Shown here: piece by piece, positions 4,850 to 6,388 of the stretch
Layout of the letters: each line of letters begins with the position of its first letter
How positions within the stretch are numbered: position 1 is the first letter of the stretch
Origin: JADJLQ01 sp034439915
Lineage (GTDB): Bacteria > Bacteroidota > Bacteroidia > Chitinophagales > Saprospiraceae
Reading direction: 5' to 3'
DNA length: 6,388 bases
NCBI GenBank assembly: GCA_034439915.1
Contig: JAWXBI010000321.1
Coordinates: 1-6,388, forward strand
Notes under the pieces: model-generated
Seen by the model: only the letters and a program-made list of their open reading frames with translations
The model's database searches: none
What the model was told of the DNA's origin: nothing
Position numbers and translations under genes: made by a program

Positions 4850-5887
4850 TCAAAAAAGATGTTTAACAAAACCGGAAAAATTCACCTGAGTTCGGCTTAT
4901 TCCATTGAAAAAGACTTCATCATATAGATTTTGTGAATAATATTTAAAATCTTTTTCTGTGAGTGCTTCAAATATCCTGGTATAATAAAGTCGTTCATAG
5001 GGATCAATTATTAGCCATAATACACTACTCTCACTACTCATTGGCAGGATAAAGTATTTCCCTCTTACTAGGATTCCTCTAGTAATTTCATAACCAGAAG
5101 CTGCTTTAAGCATATATGGTATTGGAAGTTTTCGTTCAGTATTCATATCAACTAAAGCCCAGTCGCCGAAAATCTCCTTATCTTCTCCTGCACTGAATGT
5201 GGAGTTAGTTAAAATAAATCTACCATCATGTGATAAATCCACCCCATAATATTGAAGCGAATCCATCCAGGTGGCATTCTTTAATCCTGCACTATCATAA
5301 CGAATGAACCTTGTTTGATAGCCTACTGGAATTTCGCAATGCTCATATTGACAATATGGAGTAACGTGTTTTACAATTATGCCATTTTGGAATGGATAAA
5401 CAAAGTTAGACATTAAATTTATATAGTTTATTTCAGATGTCTCCGCACTATCCTCTAAGGAAGGGTTTTTCTTTACTTTTTTAACGAGACTTTGACGTTT
5501 TCGTATAGGCAGTTGACTCAGATCGAAAAACTTATATCGGGATCCTTTATTATTATTGGAAGAAACCAACGGATAAGACGCATTCCACATAGGGTCTTCA
5601 GAAGCCAGTTGTTCCTGAGACAATCGTTTTACGACCTCGTTGTTCAAAGGATTGATAAACTCATATATATCATCTGGTGTCTTTCGCACTGTTTTCACTA
5701 TTTTCGAGGGGCGAATCTTCTCGATCAAAGTACTATCCAGTACGACTACCTTATCATTTGCAGATGGTTCCCCAACTTGCCCTTGGCATTGAGTTTCGAT
5801 TCCAAGGACAAGGAAGGCCAAAAAAGAATAAAAAAAACAAGTGTAGACTCTGGGAAATAAAACAGTAAAAGAATGATTTTTTTTCAT
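4850..5887 (-). CDS. Secreted protein of unknown family (protein B), paralogue of protein A
   Basis: This 345-residue protein has a long hydrophobic N-terminal segment (about 14-31: YTCFFYSFLAFLVLG) after a basic start, and is likely cut near CQGQ (34-37). The ATG at 5885-5887 is the first in the frame and fits the signal peptide. No known domain is recognised. It aligns with protein A in the same order: YEFINPLNNEVVKRL ... Q ... S ... PM (75-100), LSHDGRFIL (218-226) with ALVDMNTERK (244-253), and IIDPYERLYYTRIF (293-306). The DG and D-x-x-x-x-K blocks look like beta-propeller strands, by pattern only. Identity outside these blocks is low, so the pair is old. It is followed by the truncated M23 gene 30 bp downstream, the same order as in the first cassette, which supports a functional link between the two protein types. 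Confidence 0.8.
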   Translation of the reverse strand: MKKNHSFTVLFPRVYTCFFYSFLAFLVLGIETQCQGQVGEPSANDKVVVLDSTLIEKIRPSKIVKTVRKTPDDIYEFINPLNNEVVKRLSQEQLASEDPMWNASYPLVSSNNNKGSRYKFFDLSQLPIRKRQSLVKKVKKNPSLEDSAETSEINYINLMSNFVYPFQNGIIVKHVTPYCQYEHCEIPVGYQTRFIRYDSAGLKNATWMDSLQYYGVDLSHDGRFILTNSTFSAGEDKEIFGDWALVDMNTERKLPIPYMLKAASGYEITRGILVRGKYFILPMSSESSVLWLIIDPYERLYYTRIFEALTEKDFKYYSQNLYDEVFFNGISRTQVNFSGFVKHLF

Positions 5888-5943
5888 CGATTGTAGTAAA
5901 AGTTAATGGAGATGTTAAAAGTCCCCGATATACGGAATATATT

Positions 5944-5959
5944 ACACTTCGTAAAGTGT
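5944..5959 (-). promoter_or_regulatory. Inverted repeat in the leader of protein B
   Basis: ACACTT (5944-5949) and AAGTGT (5954-5959) form a 6-bp palindrome with a CGTA centre, 57 bp upstream of the protein B start. It lies in the non-repeated leader (5888-6032), which has no counterpart upstream of protein A. It could be an operator or a small RNA hairpin; no T-run follows on the minus strand. Confidence 0.3.
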
Positions 5960-6094
5960 GTTATTTTCAATTTTCATAGAAAAAACTACAAGGGTATCCA
6001 GAAATGCCAAGCATTTAAGACACAGCATTTACCGTATCATTTTTTGTATTTGCTATTAGCGTATCCGCTGACAGCGACTTGAATAATGACAATA

Positions 6095-6102
6095 CAAAAG
6101 TA
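6095..6102 (-). promoter_or_regulatory. Candidate -7 element (TACTTTTG) for the protein B transcription unit
   Basis: This is the same octamer as at 1850-1857, preserved in repeat copy 2. It would start transcription near 6088 and give a leader of about 200 bases before protein B. No -33 TTTG is visible at normal spacing. A weaker element closer to protein B (TACCCTTG on the minus strand near 5980-5997) cannot be excluded. Confidence 0.3.
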
Positions 6103-6103
6103 C

Positions 6104-6272
6104 CTACTCCTTTTGATATGGAGTCGTGCCAATGTGTCCCAATCCGTCCCAATGTGTCCCATCGGACGCATCGAACCCCGGCAAGGGCGGGAGTCCCAGC
6201 CGAATGCGGAGTGCATGCTCGGCTTTTGGGCTGAGCAATTTCGGCGTAGTGGCGATGCCATGCTTCTTCAGG
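6104..6272 (-). pseudogene. 3' remnant of the small HTH gene
   Basis: This carries codons 26-80 of the HTH gene at 1859-2101, starting in the middle of the recognition helix region (LKKHGIATTPKLL). The first 25 codons, including the promoter and start, are missing. The frame runs upstream into foreign sequence without an ATG and reaches a stop. Two residue changes relative to the complete copy are seen (F52L and A74T). It is unlikely to make a DNA-binding protein. Confidence 0.7.
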
Positions 6273-6388
6273 TCAATACCGAATCCCGCCTTCCGGCGTC
6301 CAGGGAAGCAATTCGATCAGGTGTATGTCCCCTTGTTGCCGGTAGCGGTCACGCCAGGGGCGGTAGTGGGTGGTCACAATAATATGGG
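6273..6388 (-). CDS. C-terminal end of an unknown gene, cut by the window edge
   Basis: On the minus strand the frame from the right edge to the TGA at 6273-6275 gives 37 residues, including HYRPWRDRYRQQ, GDIHLIELLPW and PEGGIRY at the end. The balanced composition, and the lack of such content in the other frames, make it look truly coding. It is richer in G+C than the secreted-protein genes. I do not recognise the family. Its stop codon touches the first base of repeat copy 2, so the gene either ends naturally at an insertion point or was shortened by it. Confidence 0.55.
   Translation of the reverse strand, partial: HIIVTTHYRPWRDRYRQQGDIHLIELLPWTPEGGIRY

Larger units (their letters stand above)
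6033..6272. repeat. 240-bp direct repeat, copy 2
   Basis: This matches 1788-2027 at a constant offset of 4245 bp without gaps. It sits 145 bp upstream of protein B, in the same position and orientation that copy 1 holds upstream of protein A (39 bp). Both ends are sharp: on the left the sequence changes to an unrelated leader, on the right to the 3' end of an unrelated gene. The 10-bp tandem tract recurs at 6129-6158. Because the flanking protein genes have diverged far more than this segment, it was either copied recently or is kept uniform by gene conversion. Confidence 0.9.

Overview
The window looks like an accessory region of a Bacteroidota chromosome, possibly a Saprospiria-like lineage; the phylum is a fair inference and the lineage a weak one. 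The reasons are perfect matches to the Bacteroidota -7 promoter element TAnnTTTG ahead of several genes, a lack of clear Shine-Dalgarno sites, AT-rich secreted-protein genes, and GC-rich structured repeats between them. No rRNA, tRNA, CRISPR array or recognisable transposase was seen.

Layout from left to right. Positions 1-107 hold a GC-rich minus-strand frame that looks coding but is out of frame with the next gene. Positions 74-2101 hold a minus-strand cassette, read right to left: a small helix-turn-helix protein (2101-1859), a secreted protein of unknown family (1748-732, called A here) and a secreted M23-type peptidase-like protein (625-74). Positions 2135-2602 are gene-free. They hold a divergent promoter, a large foldback hairpin (2249-2340), a 140-bp repeat (R1, 2342-2481) and a promoter with an inverted repeat. 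Positions 2603-4059 hold the plus-strand abiEi-abiEii pair, a type IV toxin-antitoxin / abortive-infection module with a 4-base ATGA overlap. Positions 4060-4289 are GC-rich and unassigned, followed by a second copy of the 140-bp repeat (R2, 4290-4430).

Positions 4295-5887 hold a second minus-strand cassette: a divergent relative of A (called B, 5887-4850) followed after 30 bp by a second M23-type gene (4819 leftwards). R2 cuts this M23 gene off, so its last ~42 residues come from repeat sequence. Upstream of B, at 6033-6272, is a ~96 % identical second copy of the 240-bp segment found upstream of A at 1788-2027. It carries the 3' part of the HTH gene, a 10-bp-period repeat tract and a candidate promoter. 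The right edge holds the C-terminal end of an unknown minus-strand gene that stops exactly where this repeat begins.

The window therefore contains two related cassettes (HTH, secreted unknown, secreted M23). Their 5' ends are nearly identical while their proteins have diverged strongly. An AbiE defence module flanked by direct repeats sits between them and has eroded the second cassette. The AbiE call is secure. The cassette function is unknown; an envelope or extracellular role is inferred only from the signal peptides and the M23 fold.
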